A stretch of DNA of 64,000 nt from Paenibacillus xylanilyticus (GCF_009664365.1 NZ_CP044310.1:1685001-1749000), one strand, 5' to 3'; numbered from the stretch's first letter, positions 9,154 to 18,393 are shown. Numbers and translations are program-made. Notes: generated by a model not told the origin, from the letters alone.

Positions 9154-10953
9154 ATGCAAAAAAATCGAAGGTATCTTACGGTAAACAAAGTAATCGCTTG
9201 TGTACTGTCATTCATATTCGTCCTTATCGCATGTGCGGTACCTGTCAACGCGGAAGAAAAACAGATTCAGACTACACCATCCAGGATTCCTTTAACAGAG
9301 TTAGAGAAAACCATTGATTCTTATGTTGAGTCGTATGAGAAGTATACCGCTGCCGTTTCGGTTGTGGCGATCAAAGATGGCGAATTCATAGTAAATAAAG
9401 CATATGGCTTTGCGGATATCGAGAGTCAGCTGAAGGCGGATACCTCCACTGTTTTTGAATGGGCTTCTGTCTCTAAACTGTTGGTCTATACGAGTGTGAT
9501 GCAGCTTGTTGAACAAGGGAAGCTTGATCTGGAAACGGATATTAGAGAATATCTGCCAGAAGGATTTTTCAAAAAGCTCAAATACGATGAACCGATTACC
9601 CTATTGAACCTGATGCATCACAATGCGGGTTGGGAAGATCAAACAGTGACCGAAGTGTATTATTACGACGAGAATGAAGATTATGATTTAGGAGAAACGC
9701 TGCGTAAAAATGAGCCGAAACAGATTTACAAACCGAATAGCGTCGTCGGTTATTCGAACTATGGCGTTGGTCTAGGCGGTTACATCGTGGAATTGGTAAG
9801 TGGCCAACCTTATTATGAATATGTTAATCAACATATTTTTGAACCGCTTCATATGAACGACACTACGGTTCATCCAACGGGGCAGGATCGTCCAGACCTC
9901 GTGCAGAGAAGGAATGAGATTGAAGGGTACACGAAAGATTTGAAACTGATCCGTGAGAACAGAGTATACGTAACGTTCTATCCTACAGGGGCAGCCATGG
10001 GGACAGCCGAAGATTTAGGGAAATTCCTTGCAGCGCTGATGCCTGTTGATGATAACAGTGTATTATTTGCCAAGAGAGATACGTTAGACGAAATGTTGTC
10101 AACCAGTCTGTATTATGACGGGACTTCGATTCCGCGATTTGCGCATGGGTTCGCTGAGATGGAATATTGGGTACCTACACTGCTTCATGAGGGGAATTTA
10201 AAAGGGTTTTCAAGCAAAGTTGTCTTTGATCCAGAATCCAAATTTGGAATGGTGGTCATGACAAACATTGCGTTTGAGGAAGTCTATTATTATGGACTTA
10301 TTAGCAAGATTTTCGGTAACAGCACATACGTTAATTCGGTTACTTCTGAGGGAGGAGGATATTTTCAATCTGCAAGACGGCCCGCCTCTAGATTTACCGA
10401 TTTATTTAGGCTGCTTGATATAAGCAAATTTTCAAAAGCAGAGTTAAGTAGTCTTTATAATGTGGTCGAGCATCATGGCGTGGTTGAGAAAATTCCCTAC
10501 ACACCTTACAAGGATTACTTACCTGTATCGAATCTAAAGGTGAACTTGATTGCAATATCTCTTATTCCCGTTACGCTAGCTATTATTTACAGCTTAGTTG
10601 CTTTGATCGGTTACATAATCCGGATGCTTCTTTACAAACTTAAAAAACGAGGAAATCTTTCAACCCATTTCGATAAATATTATTTTGCTATTAATTTTGC
10701 AGGTGGGTTGCTCCTACTCAATCTTTTTATCATCCTTACCAGACTTCCAAGTTATCCTGCTTATTCTTCATTACGCATTCATTTAGGATTTAACCTACTT
10801 TATGTAGTTCTGGCAGTGGCTTATCTTGGTTTGCTCATTTACAAACTGCGGAAGAGGAGTTACGCCAAAAAGCTAAAGGTGATGTACATTATGTCTGGCA
10901 TCTCGGCATTTATCTTGGCTGCTTTTGTTGTGGGTTGGAATTTGTATGTTTAG
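9154..10953 (+). CDS. Membrane-bound serine hydrolase, class C beta-lactamase family
   Basis: About 599 residues. A signal peptide or anchor occupies residues 10-33 (ending VNAEE). The penicillin-binding-like domain has S-x-x-K at Ser105-Val-Ser-Lys108 (WASVSKLL) and YSNYG near residue 200 as the Y-x-N motif. The C-terminal 120 residues contain four hydrophobic segments. The family includes peptidoglycan or D-amino-acid-modifying hydrolases and some peptide-resistance proteins. AAGGAGAAG precedes the ATG by 6 nt. It lies 71 nt after the M28 peptidase gene with no terminator between, so the two are probably co-transcribed. Confidence 0.87.
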   Translation: MQKNRRYLTVNKVIACVLSFIFVLIACAVPVNAEEKQIQTTPSRIPLTELEKTIDSYVESYEKYTAAVSVVAIKDGEFIVNKAYGFADIESQLKADTSTVFEWASVSKLLVYTSVMQLVEQGKLDLETDIREYLPEGFFKKLKYDEPITLLNLMHHNAGWEDQTVTEVYYYDENEDYDLGETLRKNEPKQIYKPNSVVGYSNYGVGLGGYIVELVSGQPYYEYVNQHIFEPLHMNDTTVHPTGQDRPDLVQRRNEIEGYTKDLKLIRENRVYVTFYPTGAAMGTAEDLGKFLAALMPVDDNSVLFAKRDTLDEMLSTSLYYDGTSIPRFAHGFAEMEYWVPTLLHEGNLKGFSSKVVFDPESKFGMVVMTNIAFEEVYYYGLISKIFGNSTYVNSVTSEGGGYFQSARRPASRFTDLFRLLDISKFSKAELSSLYNVVEHHGVVEKIPYTPYKDYLPVSNLKVNLIAISLIPVTLAIIYSLVALIGYIIRMLLYKLKKRGNLSTHFDKYYFAINFAGGLLLLNLFIILTRLPSYPAYSSLRIHLGFNLLYVVLAVAYLGLLIYKLRKRSYAKKLKVMYIMSGISAFILAAFVVGWNLYV

Positions 10954-11087
10954 AAAAAGCGGGAAGAGATAAAAGGATGACTTAAGCATAATTGAGAGAT
11001 GCCAAGGTTAGACTTCGTAATGCCACCCTCAGAGTGTGAGATTTCAAAGGTGAGTTATTCATAGATCAGGGATAAGGTGGTCAAAGA

Positions 11088-11381
11088 ATGGAAGCTACAA
11101 TGTTGTTTGGCGTTGGTTTAGTCTTTGAAACACCTGAATTCGGAACCATCGTTATGGGGGCCAATGAAGAGTTGGATGAAAAACTTCCGTCAAAAATCAA
11201 AGAGATGATCGGTGACCAGATTATCATCAAAAAAATGGACGGGGAAGAGCAAGTGTATGGAGTCGTTTCTATTCAAATTAATCATTCTGTAGCCGGCAAA
11301 AAGAATATCGGTATATGTTTGGGGAAAGAAATTTCCCCAGAAGAAGTACCAGCCGGTTCAATCGTCTACTGTTATCCATGA
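11088..11381 (+). CDS. Small protein of unknown function
   Basis: 97 residues, acidic, without signal or membrane segments. The sequence runs FGVGLVFETPEFGTIVMGANEELDEKLPSKIKEMIGDQIIIKKMDGEEQVYGVV and ends in AGSIVYCYP. This alternating beta-rich pattern suggests a small single domain. I do not recognise the family. AAGGTGG precedes the ATG by about 7 nt. It stands alone, 134 nt after the serine hydrolase and before a bidirectional terminator. Confidence 0.65.
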   Translation: MEATMLFGVGLVFETPEFGTIVMGANEELDEKLPSKIKEMIGDQIIIKKMDGEEQVYGVVSIQINHSVAGKKNIGICLGKEISPEEVPAGSIVYCYP

Positions 11382-11505
11382 TTGATCAGTAGTGTGTGCT
11401 TTGGTAAAGCTATATGGAGTGGCAATTTCTTATTGAACTGGCTGTGCTCATCTTTACTTTTATTCGGTTCGAGGAAACAAAACTGTGGCGTATGCAGGAT
11501 CTGTA

Positions 11506-11545
11506 AGTATCAAAAACCCGACATAAATTGCGGGTTTTTGATACT
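11506..11545. terminator. Bidirectional rho-independent terminator
   Basis: A perfect 15-bp stem AGTATCAAAAACCCG / CGGGTTTTTGATACT with a 10-nt loop. T-runs lie within the stem ends on both strands. It separates the small + gene ending at 11381 from the − strand CAP-domain gene ending at 11569. Confidence 0.85.
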
Positions 11546-11568
11546 TTATTGTTGGGAGATGAAAGGCG

Positions 11569-12276
11569 CTACCCAGTAAATTCCTGGACCCATGTGTTGT
11601 TATAATAAGCAATACCGATATGAGTATAACTATTATTCAGTATATTTGCTTTGTGGCCGGGACTGTTCATCCACTCTTTCATAACCTGGGCAGGGGTGGT
11701 TTGCCCTTTTGCGATGTTTTCTCCAGCGGTATTATATGTGATCCCGAATTCCTTCATCATATCGAAGGGGGATCCATGTGTTGGCGAATTATGATCAAAG
11801 TAACTGTTGTTGTACATGTCCTGTGCCTTGACCATAGCCACATTTGACAATTCTTCATTCCTACTCAAGGAACTTAATCCCGTTTTGGCCCTTTCTTGAT
11901 TGACCAAATCCAGAACCTGCTGCTCAAAATCTGTTTTATCCGTAGTATTTTTTTTACCTTCCTGTACTTGTCCTGTTGGCTCCTTATTTTCAGGATTTTC
12001 TGCAGGTGCCTGGTTTACTGGATTTCCATCCGGTGTTTGAATCAGATCCAACAAATCCAATGGAATTCCATTTTGGGCTTCTTTTGTTGTAATAGATCTC
12101 TCTTGCCAAGATGTAGCTGTTGATGATGCCTGTGTGAGGACAGAGTTTGGTGCAGCAGCATGATCATGAATTGAAATTTGTTTTTGCTCAGGAGTCACTT
12201 GTTTTTGCATCATATTGTTATGGGACGAACATCCTGCCACCAATATTAATATTGTTAAAACGAAAAACTTTGCCAT
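11569..12276 (-). CDS. CAP-domain (SCP/PR-1-like) lipoprotein
   Basis: 235 residues. The lipobox LVAGC lies at about residues 12-16, so a lipoprotein is expected. A Pro/Thr/Gln-rich linker follows to about residue 115. The C-terminal CAP domain has QQVLDLVNQERAKTGLSSL, then SYFDHNSPTHGSPFDMM and AGENIAKG. EWMNSPGHKANILNNSYTHIGIAY is the CAP signature with its conserved His and Glu. It is similar to YkwD-type secreted proteins of Bacillus. The domain ends early (TWVQEFTG) without the usual final strand extension, but many homologues end similarly. TAGGAGGTTGG precedes the ATG. Confidence 0.9.
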   Translation of the reverse strand: MAKFFVLTILILVAGCSSHNNMMQKQVTPEQKQISIHDHAAAPNSVLTQASSTATSWQERSITTKEAQNGIPLDLLDLIQTPDGNPVNQAPAENPENKEPTGQVQEGKKNTTDKTDFEQQVLDLVNQERAKTGLSSLSRNEELSNVAMVKAQDMYNNSYFDHNSPTHGSPFDMMKEFGITYNTAGENIAKGQTTPAQVMKEWMNSPGHKANILNNSYTHIGIAYYNNTWVQEFTG

Positions 12277-12749
12277 TTGCCAACCTCCTAGATCCGTTAG
12301 TTAATGAAGTTCCCGGATTTATGTTTTCCTGTATGCCATTTACTTATTCCTAATATGGTTCTCTCCTTATCCAGTACTTTTTATGATCGATACCATTTAG
12401 ATCGCCTTGTCTTTTTTTTGTGACTCGAGGAAAGCAAAGCGTGTTGCGAATGGTTATGGATAAAGAAGGCCATTTCGGGTCATAAATGCATCACAGGATG
12501 AATGTTATCTATTTCAATGGGATTCCTGATGATTGGAGTATTTCGATGGATAATTGGGAGAATATATTCAAGCTAATTTCACTCATTCATTATTGCCGCG
12601 AGATACAGTGTACTTTTCGAAGTCCTGCTTAACTAAACGCCTCCGTTGGTGGGATAGACAATTTTATAGGGTATAAACCATATGCTGCACTGCATCATAT
12701 ATAACAAACTGAAAGCTAGTATTTGATAATTTTGTTGAAGTCAGAAACT
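12277..12749. other. Intergenic region upstream of first attC-like site
   Basis: No confident gene is present. A 44-codon open frame at 12498-12632 (+) reads like a protein fragment (NVIYFNGIPDDWSISMDNWENIFKLISLIHY). It lacks a good ribosome site and is probably a gene remnant. A T8 run at 12411-12419 has no clear stem. Confidence 0.45.
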
Positions 12750-12951
12750 GCGTTTAACACAGTATTCAAGCTGCGGGGCTATCGCCCCTTGATTGACAGA
12801 TGTATAATCATGGAAGAAATATCAGTCAACAAACGCCTCAGCCTAAGATAAGAGCGGAATCAGGCGACAACCACTGAGAGGCAAGTCCTGACGGACCCGG
12901 TCGCTACGCTCCTTTAACCCTTCGGATTCGTGAATACAGCAACGTTATCTG
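12750..12951 (+). repeat. attC-like site A (long form)
   Basis: The left arm at 12753-12777 is TTTAACACAGTATTCAAGC followed by TGCGGGG. The right arm is TTCGTGAATACAGCAACGTTATCTG, read as GGATTCGTGAATAC then AGCAACGTTATCTG, ending about 12951. The arms are imperfect inverted repeats: GTATTCA pairs with TGAATAC and TAAC with GTTA. The middle carries AGATGTATAATCATGGAAGA (12798 on, shared with site E) and GCGGAATCAGGCGACAAC (12854 on, shared with sites G and H). The next start codon (TTG 12999) is about 48 nt downstream. No clear gene ends just upstream, unlike the other sites. Confidence 0.6.
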
Positions 12952-12998
12952 AAATCAGGACAAATATGTAATATCAAAATCCAGGAGTGTGATTCGAC

Positions 12999-13280
12999 TT
13001 GGAGAACTCAAATTTAAAAGATCTTATTGGAAAATACCTGAGCGCATATAACACGTTTAACATTGATGGAATGATAGGAGTTTTGAATGGAAATATTCAT
13101 TTTCGAAACATTTCTAAAGGTGAAGTGAATTCGGAAACTAAGGGGATTCAGGGATTTCGCACATTAGCAGAGCAGTCAATTCAGGTATTTTCTCAAAGGC
13201 ATCAAGTAATAAAGAACATACTTTCGCAGGAGATAAAGCAGAGGCTGCCGGACATACTTGGCATACGCCAAGCGTCGTGA
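12999..13280 (+). pseudogene. NTF2/SnoaL-like protein, truncated and frameshifted
   Basis: The TTG start at 12999 follows AGGAGTG. About 70 residues (DLIGKYLSAYNTFNIDGMIGVLNGNIHFRNISKGEVNSETKGIQGFRTLAEQS) match the N-terminal half of a nuclear-transport-factor-2-like small domain, usually 110-130 residues. At about 13220 the frame changes: a one-base shift would give KNI…FAGDKAEA, the usual family continuation. Only a few more codons follow before the sequence runs into attC-like site B. The gene therefore seems to have lost its 3' half and suffered a 1-bp deletion. The family binds small hydrophobic ligands or acts as a simple isomerase, but this copy is unlikely to work. Confidence 0.6.
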
Positions 13281-13299
13281 ATGCGGGAACGTTAGCCCG
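13245..13299 (+). repeat. attC-like site B (right half only)
   Basis: GCCGGACATACTTGGCATACGC leads to CGTCGTGAATGCGGG and AACGTTAGCCC (13245-13298). The same order GCCGACAT…GCATACGC…TCGTGAATAC…GTTAGCC is seen in site C, and GTCGGACAC…GCATGCGC…TGTGAATAC…GTTATGC in site D. The left arm is missing because the site joins directly to the truncated NTF2-like gene. The next start codon is 31 nt after the right arm. Confidence 0.55.
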
Positions 13300-13329
13300 A
13301 AAGAATTTCTTCATTTAGGAGGAGTCTAT

Positions 13330-14082
13330 ATGATACTAGAAAAAATTATAAATAGAATTGCAATACAAAGTGAATATAAGGAGCTTGTTGATAAGTATAT
13401 AGATCAGATCCTTACCGAATTTAAAGGTAAGATTCATAGCGTTTATGTGTGTGGCTCAATTCCCAAAGGAACGGCTACACCTAATAAGTCAGATGCGGAC
13501 TTTACTATAGTCTGTGCAAATCCAAAAGATATTGATTACGAAAGATTGACAAATATTAAAGACAGGCTTTTGAAAGAATATCCATTCATCACTAAAATTG
13601 ATACGATCATTTGCTCGATTGACGATGTATTAAGTAAACCGAATGAGTGGGGTTTTTGGGTTAAGATCATCTGTGTTTGCGTATATGGTGATGATATTGG
13701 TGAAAAAGTACCACCGATCGTTATTTCTCCAGAGTTCATTCTAGACTTAAATATAGAGACCAAGGAAGAAGTAAATCGTATACGTCGTTCACTTTCTACT
13801 GCTAGTGATGACACGTTGAAAACTAGATATATTAAAGGGTATTCGAAGAGATTAATTCGTGCATTATACTCTTTGGTTATAGTAGATACAGGTGTATGGC
13901 AAGATGACATTATTGAGATGAAGAATGCCATAATAAAGTATTGCGAGATTGACTCCGCTTTAGTTGAGTATCTGTATGCTTGTTACTTGGATAGTGATGT
14001 ACTTGTTGAAGAGTTTCTGGGAATTGCAGATGAAGTATATAGCTATTTTGAGAACGCTTTAAATGCAATGAGAAAATCGTAA
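13330..14082 (+). CDS. Nucleotidyltransferase-domain protein
   Basis: About 250 residues. The polymerase-beta-type nucleotidyltransferase motif is clear: Gly42-Ser43 (VYVCGSIPKGTATPNKSDADFTIV) followed by Asp55 and Asp57, which bind metal. The C-terminal half is helical and resembles substrate-binding regions of streptomycin/spectinomycin-type adenylyltransferases and related orphan proteins. The substrate cannot be assigned. The ATG at 13330 follows TTAGGAGGAG. It is the second gene of the left cassette-like block and is more AT-rich than the PucR operon that follows. Confidence 0.82.
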   Translation: MILEKIINRIAIQSEYKELVDKYIDQILTEFKGKIHSVYVCGSIPKGTATPNKSDADFTIVCANPKDIDYERLTNIKDRLLKEYPFITKIDTIICSIDDVLSKPNEWGFWVKIICVCVYGDDIGEKVPPIVISPEFILDLNIETKEEVNRIRRSLSTASDDTLKTRYIKGYSKRLIRALYSLVIVDTGVWQDDIIEMKNAIIKYCEIDSALVEYLYACYLDSDVLVEEFLGIADEVYSYFENALNAMRKS

Positions 14083-14308
14083 AGCAATTTACAAATTGCA
14101 ATCTAGATACATGTAGACTTTTTGAATTAGATGAACTAATAAAATAATTAGATAAATATTTAGAATATAAATGACTATATTTCATAGTTGGCCAGGGAAC
14201 TTACTTGGTTACTTATCATAACGAGGGTTATATTAATATATAATGTTAGCTATCTTAGGCTGCTTCGTTATGCCGCGCATCATGAATCGAACAAAAAGTG
14301 GTGGTTGA
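14083..14308. other. AT-rich spacer with a possible decayed attC-like site
   Basis: CATAACGAGGGTTATATTAA at about 14217, then ATAATGTTAGC about 20 nt on, could be the two arms of a short degraded site. The match is weak. CTTCGTTATGCCGCGCATC near 14265-14283 has a similar GTTATGC box. There is no coding frame. Confidence 0.3.
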
Positions 14309-15892
14309 ATTGGGGTAACCGTTAAAAATTTACTGCAGCTTCCTTCATTTAGAGGAGCACAGGTGGTCACTGGAACAAGCAGGCTTCATCAGACCGTTTC
14401 CTCTTTATCCGTGTTAGAAGTGGCGGATGTCAATTTCTTTTCGCAAATTATTCAAACCGTTCAAGAAGAATGGTACGCTGAAGAGCTGGTCATCAGCTCT
14501 TTTTATTCCATTAAGGACAGCGTGGAGCAGCAATGTCAGACGGTTCAATACTTGCATGACCTTGGTGAAATGGGATTGATTTTGTACTATGTTGGCATTG
14601 TGTTGCCTGATATCGCCGATGAAGTGCTTGAGCTAGCAGAATCGCTGAATTTTATTATCATTTGCATGCCGAGAAACGATTACTCGCTTAGGTATAATGA
14701 AGTCATTTATGAAGCCATGGAGGCAATCGTAAGCAATCAGAAGGTGAATGAGCATTTCGTGAATGAATCACTGGAAAAGGTCTCGCTGCTGCCGGAACAT
14801 TTGCGGAGCGTGGAAATTACCCTTAAACTGCTGTCGGACCGAATGAAAGCGAACATCGTTCTGACAAACAGCAACCTGGATATCATCAATCGTGTCATGT
14901 GGCCGCGCAATTCATCGCTTGATGTAACGAGTCTGATCCGGTCCATGGCGCCTTCCATTTTGAACGGCAGAATGGGAGAAGGCGAGCTGGATTCGTCCTG
15001 CTTTGTTGAATATAAACGTGTTCATCAAAAAAACGGGGAGGTCCTTTACCTGTTTCTCATTAAAGAGAATACGAAGCTGCCTCCGAAGACGATGGATCAA
15101 ATCAGCGAAGTGGTGCAGGTGGCCATCAATTTGTGGGGAGATAAGCATAACGAGGTAAGCGAGTACGCTTTGGTTAAAGCCATCGTAAATGATGAAAGCG
15201 AAAAAATGCGCAGATTGGCCAGTTTGCTCCATATTGACGTTTCCGGGATTCAAATGATGTGGCTCGTGTACGTTCGGGATTTGTCGGAGGAAAGAAGGGT
15301 AAGGGAAGACTTAAAAGCGCATCTCCTGCAATATTATAAAACCGCGGTCATTCAAACGATCGATCACTGTGTTGTCGTGTTGCTAGGGAATTGTTCCTCT
15401 AAATACAATGAGTTTGAAATCGCAGCGGAATATATCGAAACGACGAGTCTCATCGATGACATATCAAGCATCGTTTATTCTCCGAGAATGCGTAACACAC
15501 AGGACGTACGCCGAATGTATCAGCTCGTTAACGGAGTCTCTAAAGAAGTTCACCGCATTTATCATCACCGCAAATTGTACACCGCGGCTGAAGTTCGTTC
15601 TATGCAACGAGCCATAGACCTCAGTAAGCAAGGGGAAGAAATCACTGAAGAATGCTTGTCCGTGATGGAGCCAATTATGGACGACCCTGACGCGTTGAAA
15701 ACTCTGATGACTTTTCTGCTGGATGCGAAGGGGAATATGGATGATTGCAGCAAGCTGTTGTTCGTCCACAAAAATACGGTGAAATATCGCATTAAAAAAA
15801 TTTGCGAGCTCATCGGATATGATGTGACCATCAATTCCGAATCGTACGATGTTTATATCGCCTGCATGGTCTACCGTCTCATTCATGACTAA
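14309..15892 (+). CDS. PucR-family transcriptional regulator
   Basis: About 528 residues if started at 14309. The N-terminal purine-catabolism regulator domain reads VTVKNLLQLPSFRGAQVVTGTSRLHQTVSSLSVLEVADV. The C-terminal PucR helix-turn-helix is typical: LLDAKGNMDDCSKLLFVHKNTVKYRIKKICELIGYD. The domain homology begins right after an in-frame stop at 14306-14308, and the first codon is ATT, not ATG. A GTG at 14363, with GAGGAG 5 nt upstream, would start 18 residues into the domain. Both starts are unusual; I keep the longer one for domain integrity. It is followed by a terminator and then the permease/DUF917/hydantoinase operon, which it probably controls. Confidence 0.85.
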   Translation: MGVTVKNLLQLPSFRGAQVVTGTSRLHQTVSSLSVLEVADVNFFSQIIQTVQEEWYAEELVISSFYSIKDSVEQQCQTVQYLHDLGEMGLILYYVGIVLPDIADEVLELAESLNFIIICMPRNDYSLRYNEVIYEAMEAIVSNQKVNEHFVNESLEKVSLLPEHLRSVEITLKLLSDRMKANIVLTNSNLDIINRVMWPRNSSLDVTSLIRSMAPSILNGRMGEGELDSSCFVEYKRVHQKNGEVLYLFLIKENTKLPPKTMDQISEVVQVAINLWGDKHNEVSEYALVKAIVNDESEKMRRLASLLHIDVSGIQMMWLVYVRDLSEERRVREDLKAHLLQYYKTAVIQTIDHCVVVLLGNCSSKYNEFEIAAEYIETTSLIDDISSIVYSPRMRNTQDVRRMYQLVNGVSKEVHRIYHHRKLYTAAEVRSMQRAIDLSKQGEEITEECLSVMEPIMDDPDALKTLMTFLLDAKGNMDDCSKLLFVHKNTVKYRIKKICELIGYDVTINSESYDVYIACMVYRLIHD

Positions 15893-15897
15893 AAGTT

Positions 15898-15940
15898 CCG
15901 ATGTTTTGTCCAATAAGACAAAAACATCGGATTTTTTTTT
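15898..15940 (+). terminator. Rho-independent terminator after pucR-like gene
   Basis: Stem CCGATGTTTTGTC / GACAAAAACATCGG with loop CAATAA, then ATTTTTTTTT. It separates the regulator transcript from the permease operon that starts at 16023. Confidence 0.88.
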
Positions 15941-16022
15941 GTTTTCTGAAAAAGACGCTGACCTCCTTCATCTTTTACAATAAGAAAACAATATTCGAAC
16001 GAACAGGATTGGGGGGGATCAT

Positions 16023-17289
16023 ATGAAGGCCATTAAAGAGGATCAATCCTGGTTCAGTCTCGGGATCATCTGGGCTGGGGCAGTCATCAGCATCCCGAGT
16101 TTGTTGGTAGGGAATGCGCTGATTGCTGGCATGGGAGTATCGAAGGTATTACTTGTCACGTTAGTAGGTTACTCCATTATTGTGCTGCTCATGATTTTGC
16201 AGGGGATTCAAAGCACGGATTTGGGAAAGCCGACGGTTCAGGTCGCAGGTCAGGTGTTTGGCAAAACAGGGTCTCGAACGATTTTGTCCATTATCCTCGC
16301 TATTGCGTGTCTTGGCTGGTTCGGGATTCAGGCGAATGTATGCGGGGAAGCTTTGGCCAATCTGCTCGCCGAGATCGGTATATATGTTCCTGTACCGCTG
16401 GCATCACTCATCTGCGGTCTCGTGATGGTCGTTTCGGCCATGTACGGCGTTAAAGTGCTGCGGGTGATCAGTTATATTGCCGTCCCTTTATTGATCGGAA
16501 TCAGCGTGTACGGTCTGATCGAAGCATTGACTGGGGAGTCTCTGCAGATCATCCAAAACTATAAGCCTGCGGCCGTTATGAATTTTACCGACGGACTGGC
16601 CGTAACCCTGGGTTCATTTGCGCTGGGGGCAGTCATCGCGGGAGATTATTCGCAATTTTCGAAAAAAACGGTCTGATGTCCTGAAAGCCGCTCTATTCGG
16701 GATTGTTCCCGCAGGCTTGCTGATGATTGGTGCAGGAGCTGTCCTGACGATTGCTTACCAAGCCAGCGATATCACAGCCACCTTTTTGAGCATCATGACG
16801 CCGTTTGTTGGCGGTATGATTTTGATCTTGGCTACATGGAAAACGAATCTTGTGAATGTGATTTCAGGTGGTTTTGCCTTAATTAACGTGTTCAACGTTT
16901 CGAAGGAGAAGGAAAAGTGGGCTGTCGCCATTGCGGGAACCCTTGGGACCGTACTCGCTGTCGTTGGCATACTTAACTATTTTACTCCGATCATGTCCAT
17001 TCTGTCGGCTATGATTCCGCCGGTGGCAGGCGTGATGATTGCTTCGTATTGGGTGCTTGGCAAAGGGGATAAGAGACGCTGGCAAGAGGTTGAGGGCGTG
17101 AACGTGTTGGGCGTTGTCTCATGGCTCGTTGGTGCGATCATAGCCTGCATGCCTGTCGTGTTATCCTTGTTCCCAAGCCTTCCGCAGGTACCAAATCAGC
17201 CTTTGACCGGAATTGTCATTTCTTTTGTCGTATATTATATCGGCTATCGTTTATTTGCTCAGAAGACTGTTATATTGGAGGAATCATAA
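16023..17289 (+). pseudogene. NCS1 / CodB-like cytosine-purine permease, frameshifted in a poly-A run
   Basis: Two overlapping frames together make one permease of about 420 residues with roughly twelve membrane segments. The first frame (16023-16676) begins MKAIKEDQSWFSLGIIWAGAVISIPSLLVG, a typical NCS1 start, and ends …GDYSQFSKKTV. The second continues …SDVLKAALFGIVPAGLLMIGAGAVLTIAYQ. The break is at the seven-A run around 16662-16668; six A would restore S-K-K-R-S-D-V-L-K-A. The family imports nucleobases or hydantoins with cations. The downstream hydantoinase-like gene supports a related substrate. The shift could be a true mutation, a phase-variable tract or a read error. Confidence 0.82.
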
Positions 17290-18393
17290 ATGAGATATTT
17301 AGATGAAACAGCTGTTGAACATATTGCCGTCGGAGCAGCATTTCTGGGAACGGGTGGAGGGGGAGACCCTTATATCGGAAAATTGATGGCTCTCTCGGCC
17401 ATTAAGAAGTTTGGACCTGTCAAACTATATTCCGTGGACGAGATTGGGGATGAGGACTTTTTCATTCCAGCTGCAATGATGGGGGCGCCTTCCGTATTAG
17501 TGGAGAAATTCCCTCGCGGGGACGAGTTTGTGAAGGTTTTTCAGAAATTAGCGAATTATTTAGGAAAAGACAAGATTGCGGGTACGTTTCCGATGGAAGC
17601 GGGGGGCGTCAATTCCATGATTCCGATTGTTGTTGCGGCACAGCTGGGATTGCCTCTGATCGACTGTGACGGTATGGGCCGGGCGTTCCCGGAGCTTCAG
17701 ATGGTGACGTTTAACCTGGACGGCATTCCAGCGACGCCGATGGCCATAACGGATGAGAAAGGGAATATTGGCATCTTCGAGACCATTGACAACAAATGGA
17801 CAGAACGGCTCGCCAGGGTAGCTACAGTCGAAATGGGGGCCAGTTCTTTAGTCAGCCTGTATCCGGCAACGGGTGCGCAAATAAAGCAAAGTGGCGTTCA
17901 TCATATCGTAACCCTGTCCGAACAGATTGGAGCAATCATTACATCGAAGAACCGAGATGCCAAGGACAAGCTTGAGGAACTGTTGAAACGGGTATCCGGC
18001 TATGAGCTATTCCAAGGAAAAATTGTGGATGTCATCCGTGAAACCAAGGGCGGATTTAATCTCGGCTGCATGCATCTTGAAGGCATCGAGGCGTTTAAAG
18101 CCGGAGAGATGAAGGTTCATTTTCAAAATGAAAACCTGATTGCTGAAAAGAACGGTCAGGTGATAGCGATGACGCCTGATTTGATCTGTCTGGTTGATTA
18201 CGAAACCTTGTTGCCTGTGACCACAGAGAGCCTGAAATACGGTAAACGCGTACGGGTTATTGGATTGCCCGCTCATGAAAAGTGGAGAACGGATAAGGGA
18301 ATCCAGACGGCAGGTCCAAGATACTTCGGCTATGATTACGATTATGTACCTCTTGAGGAAATGGTGAAAAAGGCGGTGGCTGACAATGTATAG
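17290..18393 (+). CDS. DUF917-family protein
   Basis: 367 residues. The Gly-rich start (VGAAFLGTGGGGDPYIGKLM) and the segments AGTFPMEAGGVNSMIPIVVAAQLGLPLIDCDGMGRAFPELQM are hallmarks of the DUF917 family. Family members are usually encoded with hydantoinase/oxoprolinase-type ATPases, as here. The biochemical role is not established. Its ATG follows GGAGGAATCATAA directly after the permease stop, and its end overlaps the next gene by 8 bp. This arrangement suggests a co-translated complex or pathway. Confidence 0.9.
   Translation: MRYLDETAVEHIAVGAAFLGTGGGGDPYIGKLMALSAIKKFGPVKLYSVDEIGDEDFFIPAAMMGAPSVLVEKFPRGDEFVKVFQKLANYLGKDKIAGTFPMEAGGVNSMIPIVVAAQLGLPLIDCDGMGRAFPELQMVTFNLDGIPATPMAITDEKGNIGIFETIDNKWTERLARVATVEMGASSLVSLYPATGAQIKQSGVHHIVTLSEQIGAIITSKNRDAKDKLEELLKRVSGYELFQGKIVDVIRETKGGFNLGCMHLEGIEAFKAGEMKVHFQNENLIAEKNGQVIAMTPDLICLVDYETLLPVTTESLKYGKRVRVIGLPAHEKWRTDKGIQTAGPRYFGYDYDYVPLEEMVKKAVADNV

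Noticed and set aside
11382..11579. 65-codon open frame on + after the small unknown gene
   Set aside because: It has no ribosome site and runs across the bidirectional terminator stem at 11506-11545.
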